A stretch of 64,000 nt of DNA from Stenotrophomonas lactitubi (GCF_002803515.1 NZ_PHQX01000001.1:3720001-3784000); one strand, 5' to 3'; positions 34,651 to 45,457 are shown, counted from the stretch's first letter. A program made the numbers and translations. Notes: generated by a model not told the origin, from the letters alone.

Positions 34651-35142
34651 ATGGATCTCCGCAAAATCAAGAAGCTGATCGACCTGCTGGAAGAGTCGAA
34701 CCTGGCTGAAATCGAAATCAAGGAAGGCGAAGAGTCGGTGCGCCTGTCGCGCGCTCCGGTGTCCGGCTACGGCATGATGCAGGCCCCGCCGCAGATGATG
34801 ATGGCCGCCCCGGTCGCCGCCCAACCGGCTACCCCGGCAATGCCGATGCAGTCGCCGACCGAAGCCTCCACCGGCGGCACCGCCAAGCCGGGCAACGCGC
34901 TGCCGGAAGGCCACGTGCTGCGCTCGCCGATGGTCGGCACCTTCTACGCCTCGTCCTCACCGGACAAGCCGGCGTTCGTCAGCATCGGCCAGCAGGTCAA
35001 GGCCGGCGAGACCCTGGCCATCATCGAAGCGATGAAGATGTTCAACCCGATCGAAGCCGATGCGTCGGGCACCATCGTCGCCATCCTCGGCGAGAACGGC
35101 CAGCCGGTGGAATTCGACCAGCCGCTGTTCGTGATCGGCTAA
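34651..35142 (+). CDS. accB: Biotin carboxyl carrier protein of acetyl-CoA carboxylase
   Basis: Carries the biotin that shuttles carboxyl groups in fatty-acid synthesis. 163 residues: an N-terminal helical oligomerisation part ([23 protein letters not shown]), a flexible Ala/Pro/Met linker (about 45-85) and the biotinyl domain with Lys129 in EAMKM as the attachment site. AGAGG lies before the ATG. Twelve bases separate it from accC. Confidence 0.97.
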   Translation: MDLRKIKKLIDLLEESNLAEIEIKEGEESVRLSRAPVSGYGMMQAPPQMMMAAPVAAQPATPAMPMQSPTEASTGGTAKPGNALPEGHVLRSPMVGTFYASSSPDKPAFVSIGQQVKAGETLAIIEAMKMFNPIEADASGTIVAILGENGQPVEFDQPLFVIG

Positions 35143-35154
35143 GGGGCGGCTGCC

Positions 35155-36522
35155 ATGCTCGACAAAGTCGTCATCGCCAACCGAGGGGAAATCGCGCTGC
35201 GCATCCTGCGCGCGTGCAATACCCTGGGCATCCGCACGGTGGCCGTGCACTCCACGGTCGACCGCAACCTCAAGCACGTGGCCATGGCCGATGAATCGGT
35301 CTGCATCGGTCCGGCGTCGTCGGCGGAAAGCTACCTCAACATCCCGGCGTTGATCGCTGCGGCCGAGGTCACCGACGCCCAGGCCATCCACCCGGGGTAT
35401 GGCTTCCTGTCCGAGAACGCCAACTTCGCCGAGCGCGTGGAAGAGTCCGGCTTCATCTTCATCGGCCCGAAGGCAGACACCATCCGCCTGATGGGCGACA
35501 AGGTCGAAGCGATCCGCGCCATGAAGTCCGCCGGTGTGCCGTGCGTACCCGGCTCGGGCGGCCCGCTGGGCGAGGACATCGTCGCCAACACCAAGATCGC
35601 CCGTGAGATCGGCTACCCGGTCATCATCAAGGCGGCCGGCGGCGGCGGTGGCCGCGGCATGCGCGTGGTGCACGCCGAAGCCTCGCTGAAGACCTCCATC
35701 GAAACCACCAAGAGCGAGGCCAAGGCCGCGTTCGGCAATGGCGAGGTCTACATGGAGAAGTTCCTGGAGAATCCGCGCCACGTGGAGATCCAGGTGCTGG
35801 CCGACGGCCAGGGCAATGCCATCCACCTCGGCGAGCGCGACTGCTCGATGCAGCGTCGCCACCAGAAGGTGGTCGAGGAAGCACCGGCACCGGGCATCAC
35901 CACCGAGCAGCGCGAGCAGATCGGCAAGGTGTGCGTGGAAGCCTGCATCCGTATCGGTTACCGCGGCGCCGGCACCTTCGAGTTCCTGTACGAAGACGGC
36001 CGTTTCTACTTCATCGAGATGAACACCCGCATCCAGGTGGAGCATCCGGTCACCGAGATGGTCACCGGCATCGACCTGGTCGCCGAACAGCTGAAGATCG
36101 CTGCCGGCCAGAAGCTGTCGATCAAGCAGAGCGACGTGGTGCTGACCGGCCATGCGATCGAGTGCCGCATCAACGCCGAAGACGCCGAAACCTTCGTGCC
36201 GAGCCCGGGCACCATCACCGGCTTCCACGCACCGGGCGGCCCCGGCGTGCGCGTCGATACCCACATCTACAGTGGCTACCGCGTACCGTCGAACTACGAC
36301 TCGATGATCGGCAAGCTGATCGTGCACGGTCCGGACCGCGAGACCGCCATCGCCCGCATGCGGGTGGCGCTGAGCGAGATGGTGGTCGATGGCATCAAGA
36401 CCAACATCGCCCTGCAGCAGCGCATCATGCGTGACAAGGGCTTCCAGGCCGGTGGCCAGAACATCCACTATCTGGAAAAGCGCCTTGCCGAGCGCAAGAG
36501 CAAGCCGATCGCGTTGACCTGA
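35155..36522 (+). CDS. accC: Biotin carboxylase subunit of acetyl-CoA carboxylase
   Basis: ATP-grasp enzyme that carboxylates biotin on AccB using bicarbonate. 455 residues with family-typical segments: [21 protein letters not shown] lid [14 protein letters not shown], active-site stretch [22 protein letters not shown], and [14 protein letters not shown]. Cotranscribed with accB; the operon ends in a strong terminator at 36548. Confidence 0.98.
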   Translation: MLDKVVIANRGEIALRILRACNTLGIRTVAVHSTVDRNLKHVAMADESVCIGPASSAESYLNIPALIAAAEVTDAQAIHPGYGFLSENANFAERVEESGFIFIGPKADTIRLMGDKVEAIRAMKSAGVPCVPGSGGPLGEDIVANTKIAREIGYPVIIKAAGGGGGRGMRVVHAEASLKTSIETTKSEAKAAFGNGEVYMEKFLENPRHVEIQVLADGQGNAIHLGERDCSMQRRHQKVVEEAPAPGITTEQREQIGKVCVEACIRIGYRGAGTFEFLYEDGRFYFIEMNTRIQVEHPVTEMVTGIDLVAEQLKIAAGQKLSIKQSDVVLTGHAIECRINAEDAETFVPSPGTITGFHAPGGPGVRVDTHIYSGYRVPSNYDSMIGKLIVHGPDRETAIARMRVALSEMVVDGIKTNIALQQRIMRDKGFQAGGQNIHYLEKRLAERKSKPIALT

Positions 36523-36547
36523 TCGGCAGCTGCTGTCGCTGCACACG

Positions 36548-36575
36548 AAAAGGGCGGGGATTTCCCCGCCCTTTT
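36548..36575 (+). terminator. Intrinsic terminator of accB-accC
   Basis: AAAAGGGCGGGG-ATTT-CCCCGCCCTTTT, a GC-rich perfect stem with flanking A and T runs, so it may work in both directions. Confidence 0.92.
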
Positions 36576-36589
36576 CTGTTTACCGTCCG

Positions 36590-36618
36590 GTAGCGCGCCG
36601 GGCCATGCCCGGCGCTAC
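36590..36618. repeat. GTAG palindrome, double-ended
   Basis: GTAGCGCGCCGGGCCATGCC followed by CGGCGCTAC. It has GTAG at both ends and is located between the terminator and the next minus-strand gene. Confidence 0.75.
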
Positions 36619-36620
36619 CT

Positions 36621-36995
36621 TCAACGCTTGTCGGCAACTTCCGCAGGAATCTGCGAGTTCGCCAAAGGACGCACGCCGTTCGGCGAGGTCGGATCGACGA
36701 TCACCATGGTCTCGCTGGAGCCATCCGGCCACACCACCTGGAAGGTGCTGCCAGCCGGCAACGACGAGAACGGCACGCCACTCTGCGCGCGGTAAACAGC
36801 GGCAACCTGGCTGGCGCCTGCACGGCGCACATCTTCCTGTGTCTTCACCGAGGTCAGTTCCACCTTCGACAGACGCCGGTAGCGGTCCTCGTAGGTGTCG
36901 ATCATCAGCAGGCCTACCGCACCGGCCGAATACGCCACAAACAACACCACCCAGAACCAGAACTTGGCCCCATGCAGGAATCGACGGTAATTCAT
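36621..36995 (-). CDS. Single-pass membrane protein of unknown function (124 aa)
   Basis: Not recognised. ATG at 36995 follows GAGGGA. One membrane segment (FWFWVVLFVAYSAGAVGLLMI, residues about 11-32) is followed by a soluble, probably periplasmic domain (VELTSVKTQEDVRRAGASQV, FQVVWPDGSSETMVIVDPTS). The start overlaps the stop of the upstream exported-protein gene as ATGA, so the two likely work together or at least are made together. Confidence 0.75.
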   Translation of the reverse strand: MNYRRFLHGAKFWFWVVLFVAYSAGAVGLLMIDTYEDRYRRLSKVELTSVKTQEDVRRAGASQVAAVYRAQSGVPFSSLPAGSTFQVVWPDGSSETMVIVDPTSPNGVRPLANSQIPAEVADKR

Positions 36996-37957
36996 CGTCC
37001 GTCCCTCGTTCCAATCAATCGCTTGATCCATTCCTTCATTTTCCCCGCACCTTGCCGCGAAACCGCGGCGTCATACACAAAATCACGGAAGTCCTGCGTT
37101 CCATCCGGCGAACAGATCCCTCCATTCGCACAAAAGCTGTTGACCAGCACGCTGTCGGCTCCACAGGGAAGACCGAGTTCGCAGGCCGCAACCCGCCATG
37201 CCAGTTCACTGAGCTGTTCTCCGGCGACCATGCCGACGAGCGCCTTGTCGCCGGCCGCGCGCAACCCCATGCCCGGCGCGATCGCCATATAGGCTTCCGG
37301 ATCGCGCGAGGTACGCACGCGCTCGACCAGGTCACGACGGTACTGCTCGTTGTCGTGCAGCGGCTCACCTTCGGCAAACAGCGCCGCTTCGGCAGCGAGG
37401 TTGCCCTGCTGGGCCGCACGACGCCGCTCGCCGAGCACCAGCGCCGGCCCCAGCTTGTCGCCGGGCACGAAGCCACCGCAGCGCTGCGCCACCCGCTCGC
37501 GCGCCTCCACCATCTCCGGTGCAGCACTCAGGCCAAGGCCGGACAGCACGTTGTTGTCCAGGCGGTAGCCACCCGGATCAACGGCGTACTGCGCGCAGTA
37601 GTCATAGACCCGGCTGAGCATCCAGCGCGCCTCGTGGTTGCCCTGGTCGGCCTGCACGCGCAAGCGCTGCGCGTAGGCGTACAGATCGGTGGCACCTTCG
37701 ATGTCGGCGCGGATATCCAGCGGCAGGCCCGAAGGCAGCGCGGTGCCACGTTCAAAAGCGGCGAGGCGGCGTGCCAGGGCTTCCGGCATCACCGGTGCCA
37801 GCGTCCCCTGCGCATCGCTGGCCTGGGCAGCCAGCGGCACATCGACGCGCGCGACCATGTCCCGGCTGTGGCCATTGGCCCGATAACCGGCCACGCCCAG
37901 CACGGCCACGGCCGGCAGGACGAGCAACCAGGTTTTCAGGGTCGGGGCGAAAGCCAT
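36992..37957 (-). CDS. Membrane-anchored periplasmic protein of unknown function (321 aa)
   Basis: Not recognised. The N-terminus (MAFAPTLKTWLLVLPAVAVLGVAG) is an uncleaved anchor or signal. The rest is helical with Sel1- or TPR-like hints (QGNHEARWMLSRVYDYCAQYAVD, AAQQGNLAAEAALFAEGE) and six or so cysteines. The Cys pairs near the C-terminus (WRVAACELGLPCG, FCANGGICS) suggest disulfides and a periplasmic site. A longer start at 38005 is possible but has no better ribosome site. First gene of a two-gene unit, divergent from prmA. Confidence 0.75.
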   Translation of the reverse strand: MAFAPTLKTWLLVLPAVAVLGVAGYRANGHSRDMVARVDVPLAAQASDAQGTLAPVMPEALARRLAAFERGTALPSGLPLDIRADIEGATDLYAYAQRLRVQADQGNHEARWMLSRVYDYCAQYAVDPGGYRLDNNVLSGLGLSAAPEMVEARERVAQRCGGFVPGDKLGPALVLGERRRAAQQGNLAAEAALFAEGEPLHDNEQYRRDLVERVRTSRDPEAYMAIAPGMGLRAAGDKALVGMVAGEQLSELAWRVAACELGLPCGADSVLVNSFCANGGICSPDGTQDFRDFVYDAAVSRQGAGKMKEWIKRLIGTRDGR

Positions 37958-38107
37958 CGGCAACGGTCGGTGGTACGGCACACAGGAAAGCGCCGAGTTT
38001 AGCAAGGCCCGTGAGGCCTGTCTGAATCGGCTTCGTTCATCTCAAGGCATACGGAGACGCCCTGATGGTCTAGCATGGCCCCCTTTCCCGCGATTGCCCT
38101 CACCGCC

Positions 38108-39028
38108 ATGCCGTTTCTGGAACTGACCCTGCGTTGCACCGAAGCCACCCAGCCCCGCTATGAGAATGCGCTGGAGGACGTCGGCGCGCTGGCGGTGACC
38201 CTGCTTGATGCCGAAGCCGACACCAGCAACGAGCAGGCCATCCTGGAACCCGGCGTGGGTGAGACTCCGCTGTGGGACACCCTGGTGCTCAGCGCGCTGT
38301 TCCCGGCCGACAGCAACGCCCTGCTGCTGCTGGCCGCGCTGGAAGCGTTCGACCCGGAGCTGGACTGGAGCAGCGGCAGCTTCCGCGCCGTGGAAGACCA
38401 GGACTGGGAGCGCGCGTGGCTGGACCAGTTCCAGCCGATGGACTTCGGCAGCCGCACCTGGATCGTGCCGTGGAACCATGAGCTGCCGGAGGCCGCGCAG
38501 GCCGCCGATGCCGCCATCGTGCGCCTCGACCCGGGCCTGGCCTTCGGCTCTGGCACCCACCCGACCACCGCGCTGTGCCTGCGCTGGCTGGACCAGTTGG
38601 CCGTCGATGGCCAGCTGCAGGGTCAGCGCGTGCTCGACTTCGGCTGTGGCTCGGGCATTCTCGCCCTGGCCGCGTTGAAGCTTGGTGCCGCCCAGGCCAT
38701 CGGCGTGGACAACGACCCGCAGGCGCTGATCGCCACCGCCGACAATGCCGAACGCAATGGCGAACAGGCACGCATGCAGGTGTACCTGCCGCAGGACGAG
38801 CCGGTTGCCACCTATCCGATCGTGGTCGCCAACATCCTGGCCTCCGCATTGGATGCACTGGCTGAACTGCTGGCCGCCCGTGTCGCCACCGGTGGTCGCA
38901 TTGCCCTGTCGGGCATCCTGCATGGCCAGGAAGACGAACTGCTGCAGCGCTATGCGGCGTGGTTCGACGACCTGCAGGCCACCCAGGATGGCGACTGGAT
39001 GCGTATCACCGGCGTACGCCGCGCCTGA
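38108..39028 (+). CDS. prmA: Ribosomal protein L11 methyltransferase
   Basis: SAM-dependent enzyme that methylates ribosomal protein L11 at several amino groups. 306 residues: an N-terminal substrate-binding domain ([26 protein letters not shown]), then the Rossmann domain with [42 protein letters not shown] for SAM, and the [10 protein letters not shown] segment corresponding to the NPPF-like motif. prmA followed by fis is a known gamma-proteobacterial grouping. Confidence 0.96.
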   Translation: MPFLELTLRCTEATQPRYENALEDVGALAVTLLDAEADTSNEQAILEPGVGETPLWDTLVLSALFPADSNALLLLAALEAFDPELDWSSGSFRAVEDQDWERAWLDQFQPMDFGSRTWIVPWNHELPEAAQAADAAIVRLDPGLAFGSGTHPTTALCLRWLDQLAVDGQLQGQRVLDFGCGSGILALAALKLGAAQAIGVDNDPQALIATADNAERNGEQARMQVYLPQDEPVATYPIVVANILASALDALAELLAARVATGGRIALSGILHGQEDELLQRYAAWFDDLQATQDGDWMRITGVRRA

Positions 39029-39070
39029 TCGTGGTTGAATGACCGCTGGATCCGAGCCCGCGCCCTGAGC

Positions 39071-39820
39071 ATGTCCGAGCCGAACCCACCGCGCCGTCCC
39101 CTGGCCACGTTCCTGCGCACCGCGCAGGAACGCGATGCCACGCCTGAAGCCACCGGACCGCGCGAACCGGTGGCGACCGATGCAGCGCCGGTGATCGACG
39201 ACATCGACCCGGCAACGGACATCGTGGCGGCAACAGAAGCAGAATCGCTGGTTGCCGATGATCCAATAATCGAACCGGCCTTCACTGCCACACCCGGCAT
39301 CGTTGCCACCGTCGCCGATGCGCCCAGCTTCCTCGGCGCGCGCCCACGGGCGCAGCCAACCCCTCGCTGGCATTGGCTGCTGGTGGCCGCATTGGCGCTG
39401 CTGCTGTTGCTGCAGAGCGTGCTTGCCGATCGTGCACGGCTGGCCGCCGATGCCGGCACCCGGCCGTGGATCGGCGCGCTGTGCAACGTGCTGCGCTGCA
39501 CGCTGCCCGCCTGGCGCGAGCCCACTGCATTCACCATGACCAGCCGTGAAATCCGCCCGCTGCCGGCCCAGGCGGGCGTCCTGCAGATCCAGGCCAGCAT
39601 CCGCAACGACGCGCGCTGGCCGCAGGCATGGCCGGATCTGCGCCTGTCGCTGTCCGATGCCGATGGTCGTGTGATCGGCACCGGCGTGTTCACACCGGCG
39701 CAGTACCTCGGTGAAAACCCCGGGGCGGCCCCGCTTGAACCGGGTCAAAGCGCACGCATCGCCTTCCGCGTGCAGGAGCCTGCCGCATCCACGGTCGCAT
39801 TCACCTTCGAGTTCCTTTGA
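39071..39820 (+). CDS. DUF3426 membrane protein without zinc ribbon
   Basis: A 249-residue protein between prmA and fis. A long acidic, low-complexity N-terminal part (to about residue 110) precedes a membrane segment ([20 protein letters not shown]) and a DUF3426 domain ([54 protein letters not shown]). DUF3426 proteins often start with an MJ0042 zinc ribbon; none is present here. Function unknown; position suggests cotranscription with prmA and perhaps fis. Confidence 0.82.
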   Translation: MSEPNPPRRPLATFLRTAQERDATPEATGPREPVATDAAPVIDDIDPATDIVAATEAESLVADDPIIEPAFTATPGIVATVADAPSFLGARPRAQPTPRWHWLLVAALALLLLLQSVLADRARLAADAGTRPWIGALCNVLRCTLPAWREPTAFTMTSREIRPLPAQAGVLQIQASIRNDARWPQAWPDLRLSLSDADGRVIGTGVFTPAQYLGENPGAAPLEPGQSARIAFRVQEPAASTVAFTFEFL

Positions 39821-39935
39821 CCTTGGTCGGACCGTCCGGCCGTGGCAGGTCGGGCACGCTCGCGCTAGACTGACCGCCATCACCTCATCCGGTCCGGCGC
39901 CCCGCGTGCATGGACCAACCAGATCGGGAACCCCC

Positions 39936-40211
39936 TTGAACGCTGTCCTTTCTCGTCCTGACAACAGTCGTGGCGCTGCCCGGCCACCGCTGCGCGAACA
40001 CGTGGCCCAGTCCGTGCGCCGTTACCTGCGCGACCTCGATGGCTGCGATGCGGACGATGTCTACGAGATCGTGCTGCGCGAGATGGAGATTCCACTGTTC
40101 GTGGAAGTGCTCAACCACTGCGAAGGCAACCAGAGCCGCGCGGCCGCGATGCTGGGCATCCACCGCGCCACCCTGCGCAAGAAGCTGAAGGAATACGGCA
40201 TCAGCGCGTAA
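39936..40211 (+). CDS. fis: Nucleoid-associated DNA-binding protein Fis
   Basis: A 91-residue dimeric DNA-bending protein acting on rRNA promoters, recombination sites and chromosome structure. The C-terminal helix-turn-helix is standard ([29 protein letters not shown]), preceded by [19 protein letters not shown]. No ATG fits; the TTG at 39936 gives [12 protein letters not shown] and has GGGAA nearby. A nine-codon upstream frame (ATG at 39910) ends in a TGA that overlaps this TTG. Confidence 0.93.
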   Translation: MNAVLSRPDNSRGAARPPLREHVAQSVRRYLRDLDGCDADDVYEIVLREMEIPLFVEVLNHCEGNQSRAAAMLGIHRATLRKKLKEYGISA

Positions 40212-40219
40212 GCGCAGCA

Positions 40220-40290
40220 CGCCGGGCATGGCCCGGCGCTACCGATTCCGGGTCCGCCTGGTTCAGGTAGATCCACGCCATGCGTGGATG
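40220..40290. repeat. Two GTAG palindromes after fis
   Basis: CGCCGGGCATGGCCCGGCG followed by CTAC at 40220-40242, and GTAGATCCACGCCATGCGTG followed by GATG at 40267-40290. Two different stem subfamilies side by side in the fis/CdsA-like convergent gap. Confidence 0.75.
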
Positions 40291-40303
40291 GAAGCCCGCC
40301 GGA

Positions 40304-41299
40304 TCACCCACCGCCGCCCGCCTTCCAGTAGTAACGCACCACGTGGAAGAACACCGGCGCGGCGAAGCATACTGAATCCAGCCGATCGAGCATGCCGCCA
40401 TGGCCCTCGATCATGTTGCCCCAGTCCTTGATGCCGCGGTCGCGCTTGATCGCCGACATCACCAGGCCGCCCCAGAACCCCATCAGGTTGATCAGCAGCG
40501 ACAGGCCGAACGCCTGCAGCGGCGTGAACGGGGTGATCCACCAGAGCGCGGCACCCAGCGCGCTGGCACAGAGCACGCCGCCGACGAAGCCCTCCACCGT
40601 CTTCGACGGCGACAGCTTCGGCGCGATCAGGTGCTTGCCCAGCAGCTTGCCCCAGATGTACTGCAGCACGTCCGACGACTGCACCACGATCACCAGGAAG
40701 GCGAACAGCAGCACGTTGCGCGCCGGATCGTAGCCGGGCACGCGCAGGTTCAACAGCAGCGGCACGTGCGAGATGCAGAACACGCAGATCATCAAACCCC
40801 ACTGCACCTTCGACGTGCGCTCGAGGTAGTGGGTGGTATCACCGCCGATGGTAGCCAGGATCGGCAGGAACAGGAACGCATATACCGGAATCAACAGCGT
40901 GTACATGCCGTACCAGTCGATCCACACCAGGTAGTACTGCCACGGCAGCACGATGTAGAACGCGGCCAGCAACGCGTAGTAATCGCCTGATCGTGTCGGC
41001 GCCAGGGTGATGAACTCGCGCAGTGCGAACAGCGAGATGATCGCGAACAGCACGATCACGCCGGCGCGTCCGAAGAACAACGCCAGCCCCACCACGATGG
41101 CCATTACCCACCACGCGCGGATACGCGAGACCAGGTTGGCGATCACCGCGCTGGGCTTGCCGCGCTGGCGCCAGCGCAGGGTTTCTGACACCAGCGTGGC
41201 AAGCACCAGCACCGCACCCACACCGGCGAACAGCAGGCCGGTCTGCTGACCCACACTGCGTGCGGCCAGATCACCGGACATATCGATCATGAAGCTCAT
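40304..41299 (-). CDS. CDP-diacylglycerol synthase-like protein (CdsA/YnbB family)
   Basis: A 331-residue integral membrane enzyme with about eight membrane segments. The CDP-alcohol cytidylyltransferase signature is clear: LSPSKTVEGFVGG, then SAIKRDRGIKDWGNMIEGHGGMLDRLDS, with the metal-binding acids near the end. It converts phosphatidate and CTP to CDP-diacylglycerol. Length and position at the end of a YnbABCD-like operon indicate the YnbB branch and not the housekeeping CdsA. Its start overlaps the acyltransferase stop as ATGA. Confidence 0.92.
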   Translation of the reverse strand: MSFMIDMSGDLAARSVGQQTGLLFAGVGAVLVLATLVSETLRWRQRGKPSAVIANLVSRIRAWWVMAIVVGLALFFGRAGVIVLFAIISLFALREFITLAPTRSGDYYALLAAFYIVLPWQYYLVWIDWYGMYTLLIPVYAFLFLPILATIGGDTTHYLERTSKVQWGLMICVFCISHVPLLLNLRVPGYDPARNVLLFAFLVIVVQSSDVLQYIWGKLLGKHLIAPKLSPSKTVEGFVGGVLCASALGAALWWITPFTPLQAFGLSLLINLMGFWGGLVMSAIKRDRGIKDWGNMIEGHGGMLDRLDSVCFAAPVFFHVVRYYWKAGGGG

Positions 41300-41925
41300 G
41301 CGCGACCTCCGTTCGGGGCCAGGGCCAGCAGCGCCTGCCGGCTGCGTGCCAGGAACGCGGCCTTGTCCTCATCGGCCTGCAGGCGCAGCGGCGTACCGAA
41401 GGTCGCCGTGCACAGCAGCGGCAGCGGCAGGAAACGCCCCTTCGGCATCACCCGCTTGAGGTTGTCGATCCACACCGGCACGAACTCGAGTTCCGGGCGT
41501 TGCCGGGCCAGGTGGTAGATGCCGCTCTTGAACGGCAGCAGCGGCTCATCGCCGATGTTGCGCGTGCCCTCCGGAAACAGGATCAGCGAACAGCCCTCAT
41601 CCACCGCATCACGCAGCACCTGCAGCGGATCCTGATGGCGGTTGCCCGCCTCACGTTCCACCAGCACACCATTGAACACCGCGTCGATCAGATAGCGACG
41701 CAGACCATCGCGCTGCCAGTACTCGGCGGCGGCGACCGGGCGCACCTGACGCCGCAGTGCCGGCGGCATCGACGACCAGATCAGCACGAAATCACCATGA
41801 CTGGCATGGTTGCCGTAGTAGACGCGGTGCTCGCTGGACGGCGCGCAGCCGACCCACAGCGCGCGTGCGCCGGTCACTACATGGATGGCCGCACTACAGG
41901 CGCGGGCGATCAGTTCAGCGAACAT
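41296..41925 (-). CDS. PlsC-type 1-acyl-glycerol-3-phosphate acyltransferase-like protein
   Basis: A 209-residue acyltransferase: catalytic NHASHGD (an HX4D box) and acceptor-binding FPEGTRN are present. GGGAGG five bases before the ATG at 41925 fixes the start, though a GTG at 41931 is also open. It is shorter than PlsC and has little membrane-spanning sequence. Located between a membrane protein of unknown function and the CDP-diacylglycerol synthase-like gene, it could supply or remodel the phosphatidate used by that enzyme. Confidence 0.88.
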   Translation of the reverse strand: MFAELIARACSAAIHVVTGARALWVGCAPSSEHRVYYGNHASHGDFVLIWSSMPPALRRQVRPVAAAEYWQRDGLRRYLIDAVFNGVLVEREAGNRHQDPLQVLRDAVDEGCSLILFPEGTRNIGDEPLLPFKSGIYHLARQRPELEFVPVWIDNLKRVMPKGRFLPLPLLCTATFGTPLRLQADEDKAAFLARSRQALLALAPNGGRA

Positions 41926-41937
41926 CGGCACCTCCCA

Positions 41938-42375
41938 TCAGGTCTGCGGCCACAGCACGGCCAGCAGCAGGGCAGCGAACTGCAGCAGCGTGGCGGCGTA
42001 CTGGCGCATCAGCAGGCGACGCATGCCGGTCCAGCGCGTATCCCAGCCACGCGTCGGCGCCTGTGCGTCCAGCCTGCGCAGGCCGGCCGTATGCAGTGCC
42101 TGGTCCACCCGTTGTGCCGCGTCTTCGCCCTGCAGGCCCTCCTGCTGCAGCAAGCGCAACAGGCTGGCATCCAACTGCACCCGCACCGCGTAATACGCCT
42201 GCACAGCGCCTGCAACCAGGCTCAGCAGCAGCAACCCAGCGGCGAACATCGCCAGGCCCGGCTCGATGCCCAGCAGCAACAGGGCCACCAGCAGCAGTCC
42301 CAGCGACAACGCGGCAGGCAAACGTCCCTGTCGCAGCAGCAGATGCATCATCGGCAGATCGGGCACAGCGCTCAT
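41938..42375 (-). CDS. Small membrane protein in the ynb-like operon (145 aa)
   Basis: Not recognised. Two adjacent membrane segments (ALSLGLLLVALLLLGIEPGLAMFAAGLLLLSLVAGAV region, about residues 20-58), a cytoplasmic or periplasmic helical loop (LDASLLRLLQQEGLQGEDAAQRVDQAL), and a last membrane segment near the C-terminus (ATLLQFAALLLAVLW). Its ATG overlaps the stop of the PAP2-phosphatase gene. Probably an accessory subunit of the lipid system; no enzyme motif is visible. Confidence 0.75.
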   Translation of the reverse strand: MSAVPDLPMMHLLLRQGRLPAALSLGLLLVALLLLGIEPGLAMFAAGLLLLSLVAGAVQAYYAVRVQLDASLLRLLQQEGLQGEDAAQRVDQALHTAGLRRLDAQAPTRGWDTRWTGMRRLLMRQYAATLLQFAALLLAVLWPQT

Positions 42376-43706
42376 GCAGCGGTCTCCTGCGCGGCAGCGG
42401 CCGCGATCACCTGTAGATGAACCTCATGCAGCACGATGCTCGGCCGCGCGGAGCGTACAATCGCCACCGCTTCGGCCACATCGCGCGCACGGCCGCTGCG
42501 CAGCAACCAGGTCGCCACGCTGGCCGCGCTGCGCGAATAGCCCAGTGCACAGCAGACCAGCACGGGGCCATGATCGCGCAGGCGTTCGATGGCGTCCGCC
42601 GCGGCACGCAGCTGCGCCGCCGATGGCACCACCAGGTCCAGCATCGGCACGCTGGCATACGCTGCCCCTGGCGCACGACAGGAAAGCTCGGCACAGGTGT
42701 CGACCACCCCTACCAGCGGCGCCGGCAGTGCGGCAGCCGGCAGACGACCCAGCCAGACCGCATCGATGACCGGCACGGGCTGCGGCGCGCGGCGCGTCCA
42801 CAACCGCGAGTTGATCCACGCCGCACCCAGGTACGGTGCCAGCAGCCAGCGCGCGGCCATCGTCAACCGGCCATCGGCGCGCTTCTGGAACACCGCCGTG
42901 CCCAGCCCCGCATAGGCCATCGACACCAGCAGCAACGACACCATCGGCCACAGCAGCCACAACGCGGTGCCACGCAGCATCACCACCGGCACCAGCAGCA
43001 GGCCGGCAGCGAGCGCATACAACGCCGCCAGCCGCCAACGTTTCGGGTCACCCGTGGCCTGCCATGCACGCAGCGGCGGCGTGCCCTGCTCCGGCCACAG
43101 CCACACGCACAGCCAGCCGGCCAGCAGCCCGGTGGGAATGTCGATGAAGTGGTGCTGGAACGTTGTCAGCACCGAAATGCCGATCAGCAGCGCCCATACG
43201 TGCAGCAGCAGCCGCCAGACCCCGTGCAGGTATTGCGCGAACTTCACCCACAGCACGATCAGTAGCACGATGTGCAGCGACGGCGCCTGGTTGAAGGGCT
43301 TGTCGAAGCCCAGCAGCACATCGAACAACCAGCCGAACACACCGCCGATTTCCGGCCGTTCGAAGCTGAAGCGCAATGGCCACAACAGGAAGCACGCCAC
43401 CGCGATCACCTGCGCGCTGAGCAGGCGCAACGCGTGCCGGTCCAGCTCCAGCCGACGCCGGCACAGGAAGAACGAAATCGCATAGAACAGGTCGATCGAC
43501 CAGTACGGCACGATCGTCCACGGTACGAACGGAATCTGCGTCTCCCAGGCGAACGCCAGCACCGGCAATTCGGCGTGGCGGCCCGCCATCCAGTTGGCAA
43601 AGCCATAGCTGGCGAAGAAGAACGGCCCCAGCAAGACCAGCCATAGCAGGGCGCGCCGCCACGGACGCGCCTCGCTGGGTGATGCGGTTGCCACCAGCGT
43701 CGCCAT
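42372..43706 (-). CDS. PAP2 membrane domain fused to a dual-specificity-type phosphatase (YnbD-like)
   Basis: A 444-residue membrane protein. The N-terminal two thirds is a PAP2-type phosphatase or transferase domain with several membrane segments; [13 protein letters not shown] and [11 protein letters not shown] carry the family's His motifs. The C-terminal 130 residues form a cytosolic tyrosine/dual-specificity phosphatase with the P-loop CALGYSR in [14 protein letters not shown]. Cysteine-based phosphatases of this kind can act on lipid head-group phosphates, so it may dephosphorylate a phosphatidyl-alcohol phosphate. ATG at 43706 overlaps the previous stop; a GTG at 43709 is equally open. 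Confidence 0.88.
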   Translation of the reverse strand: MATLVATASPSEARPWRRALLWLVLLGPFFFASYGFANWMAGRHAELPVLAFAWETQIPFVPWTIVPYWSIDLFYAISFFLCRRRLELDRHALRLLSAQVIAVACFLLWPLRFSFERPEIGGVFGWLFDVLLGFDKPFNQAPSLHIVLLIVLWVKFAQYLHGVWRLLLHVWALLIGISVLTTFQHHFIDIPTGLLAGWLCVWLWPEQGTPPLRAWQATGDPKRWRLAALYALAAGLLLVPVVMLRGTALWLLWPMVSLLLVSMAYAGLGTAVFQKRADGRLTMAARWLLAPYLGAAWINSRLWTRRAPQPVPVIDAVWLGRLPAAALPAPLVGVVDTCAELSCRAPGAAYASVPMLDLVVPSAAQLRAAADAIERLRDHGPVLVCCALGYSRSAASVATWLLRSGRARDVAEAVAIVRSARPSIVLHEVHLQVIAAAAAQETAA

Positions 43707-45457
43707 CACGCGATCCGGCGTGCCAGCGATACGCTGAAGATGCCGAAGTCATCGATGCGCTGGGCCACCTTCTGGAAGCCGGCCAGGCGCACCAGTTCGT
43801 CCATCTCCTGCTGGGTACGGCGGCGCATCACCCACGCCGCGCCACCACGGTGGCTGGTCAATGCACGCGCGATGAACTCCAGCTGCGGATGCCACGGCTG
43901 CCCGGTATAGGCCAGGTAACCGCCCACCGGCACCGTCGCGGCAATGCCCTGCAGCGAACGCAGCACCGCATCGTTGTCCGGGAACAGTTCGTACAGGCCG
44001 GACACCACCGCCAGCGTCGGCGCCGGGTCCACTGCCGCCAGCTGCGCCGGATCGAACGCATCGCCCTGTTCGAAGCGAGCGATGTCGGCCGCGCCAAGGC
44101 GCTCGATCAAGGCCTTGCCCTGGGTCACGTTCAGATCGCTGAAATCGCGCAGCACGATGCGGTCGGCACGCTGCTCGCCCTGGCCGAGTGCTTCCAGCAC
44201 GTAACGGCCATGGCCGGCAGCCACGTCCAGCACGCGCACCGGCGCGCCCTGCCCGCGCAGTCGCTGGGCGGCATCGCGCAGCAGTTCCTGCAGATGCTTG
44301 CCGCGCACGCGGATGCCGCGCCAACCGATCGCATCCAGATAATTGCGGTCGACCATCCGGCCCAGCGGGCCCTTGCCCCGCGCTTCATCACGGTAGATGT
44401 AGTCCAGCGTGCTGCCCGAGTCAAAACCAGTCTGCAGGCCCAGCGCGATGCCTTCGGACAGCGTGCCACCGAAGCGCAGGCCACCGCGCACCACGCGCCA
44501 GCGCAGGTCGGCCAGGCTGTTGCGCTCCGGCGGCCACGACAGGATCTCCGACTCTTCGAAGGTCGGGCCGTGCCGATGCGCATCGCGCCGCGACAGTTCC
44601 TGCAGCGGTTCGGCAAAGCGCGCCTGGATGAAGCTGCGGACGCGAGCCAGCGCCGGTGCACGGTCGCGCTCGCCCAGGGTGTCGTGGAAGAAGCCCGGCA
44701 GGTGCACGCGCTCCTTGATAGGGCTGGACAGGCGTTCGTAGAAGCGATCCTGCGGGCCGCGATGCACCACGAAGTCCGAACCAGACACCAGCAACTGCAC
44801 CGGCACGCTGATCGCCTGCGCGTCGGCCACGATGCGGTCGGCGGCTTCGTACAGGCCCAGCAGCACGCGCACCGAGATCGGCCGGGTGATCAGCGGGTCG
44901 GTGCGGTAGCTTTCCACCCGTGCCGGGTCGTGGGTCAGCCATTGCGGCTTGACGTAACTGTTGACGAAGAAGTTGCCGCGCAGCTTCTGCATCAGCGCCA
45001 GCCCAGCGCGTGCGAACGGCACGTACAGCTTCACCTTGAAGGCCGGCGAAGCCATTACCAGCGCGCGCAACCGCGGCGCATAGTCATGCACCCAGGTGGC
45101 GGCAACCACCGCGCCCACGCTCTGCGCGATCACCACGATGTCCTCGATCGCGATGCCGTGCTCGGCACCGATGTGGGCGATGAAACTGTCCAGGTCGCGT
45201 ACCAGCGCCGGGAACCCCGGTGCGTCGCCGCGAGTGCCGGGCGAGCGGCCGTTGCCGCGCGCATCCCATGCAAAGAAAGCCGTGTCGGGCAGGGCCAGTT
45301 CATCGACCAGATGGGTGACCCGGCCAGAGTGTTCATGGCCGCGATGCAGCAGCACGATGGCCTTGGCCGGCGTGGTTGCCGTGGTGCTCGGCCAGTACCG
45401 GTAGAACAGCGGTACCTGGTCGAAGCTGTGGAATTCCCGTTCCTGCGCCTGACGCAT
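43706..45457 (-). CDS. Bifunctional alpha/beta hydrolase / SAM-dependent methyltransferase (YnbC-like)
   Basis: A 583-residue fusion. Residues about 1-290 are a monoacylglycerol-lipase-like hydrolase ([12 protein letters not shown] oxyanion strand, [14 protein letters not shown], nucleophile Ser in [10 protein letters not shown], late His in FHDTLGERD). Residues about 320-583 are a class I methyltransferase with the SAM loop [21 protein letters not shown] precedes the ATG. Second gene of the six-gene operon. A hydrolase and a methyltransferase in one chain suggests processing of one lipid intermediate, but the substrate is unknown. Confidence 0.92.
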   Translation of the reverse strand: MRQAQEREFHSFDQVPLFYRYWPSTTATTPAKAIVLLHRGHEHSGRVTHLVDELALPDTAFFAWDARGNGRSPGTRGDAPGFPALVRDLDSFIAHIGAEHGIAIEDIVVIAQSVGAVVAATWVHDYAPRLRALVMASPAFKVKLYVPFARAGLALMQKLRGNFFVNSYVKPQWLTHDPARVESYRTDPLITRPISVRVLLGLYEAADRIVADAQAISVPVQLLVSGSDFVVHRGPQDRFYERLSSPIKERVHLPGFFHDTLGERDRAPALARVRSFIQARFAEPLQELSRRDAHRHGPTFEESEILSWPPERNSLADLRWRVVRGGLRFGGTLSEGIALGLQTGFDSGSTLDYIYRDEARGKGPLGRMVDRNYLDAIGWRGIRVRGKHLQELLRDAAQRLRGQGAPVRVLDVAAGHGRYVLEALGQGEQRADRIVLRDFSDLNVTQGKALIERLGAADIARFEQGDAFDPAQLAAVDPAPTLAVVSGLYELFPDNDAVLRSLQGIAATVPVGGYLAYTGQPWHPQLEFIARALTSHRGGAAWVMRRRTQQEMDELVRLAGFQKVAQRIDDFGIFSVSLARRIA

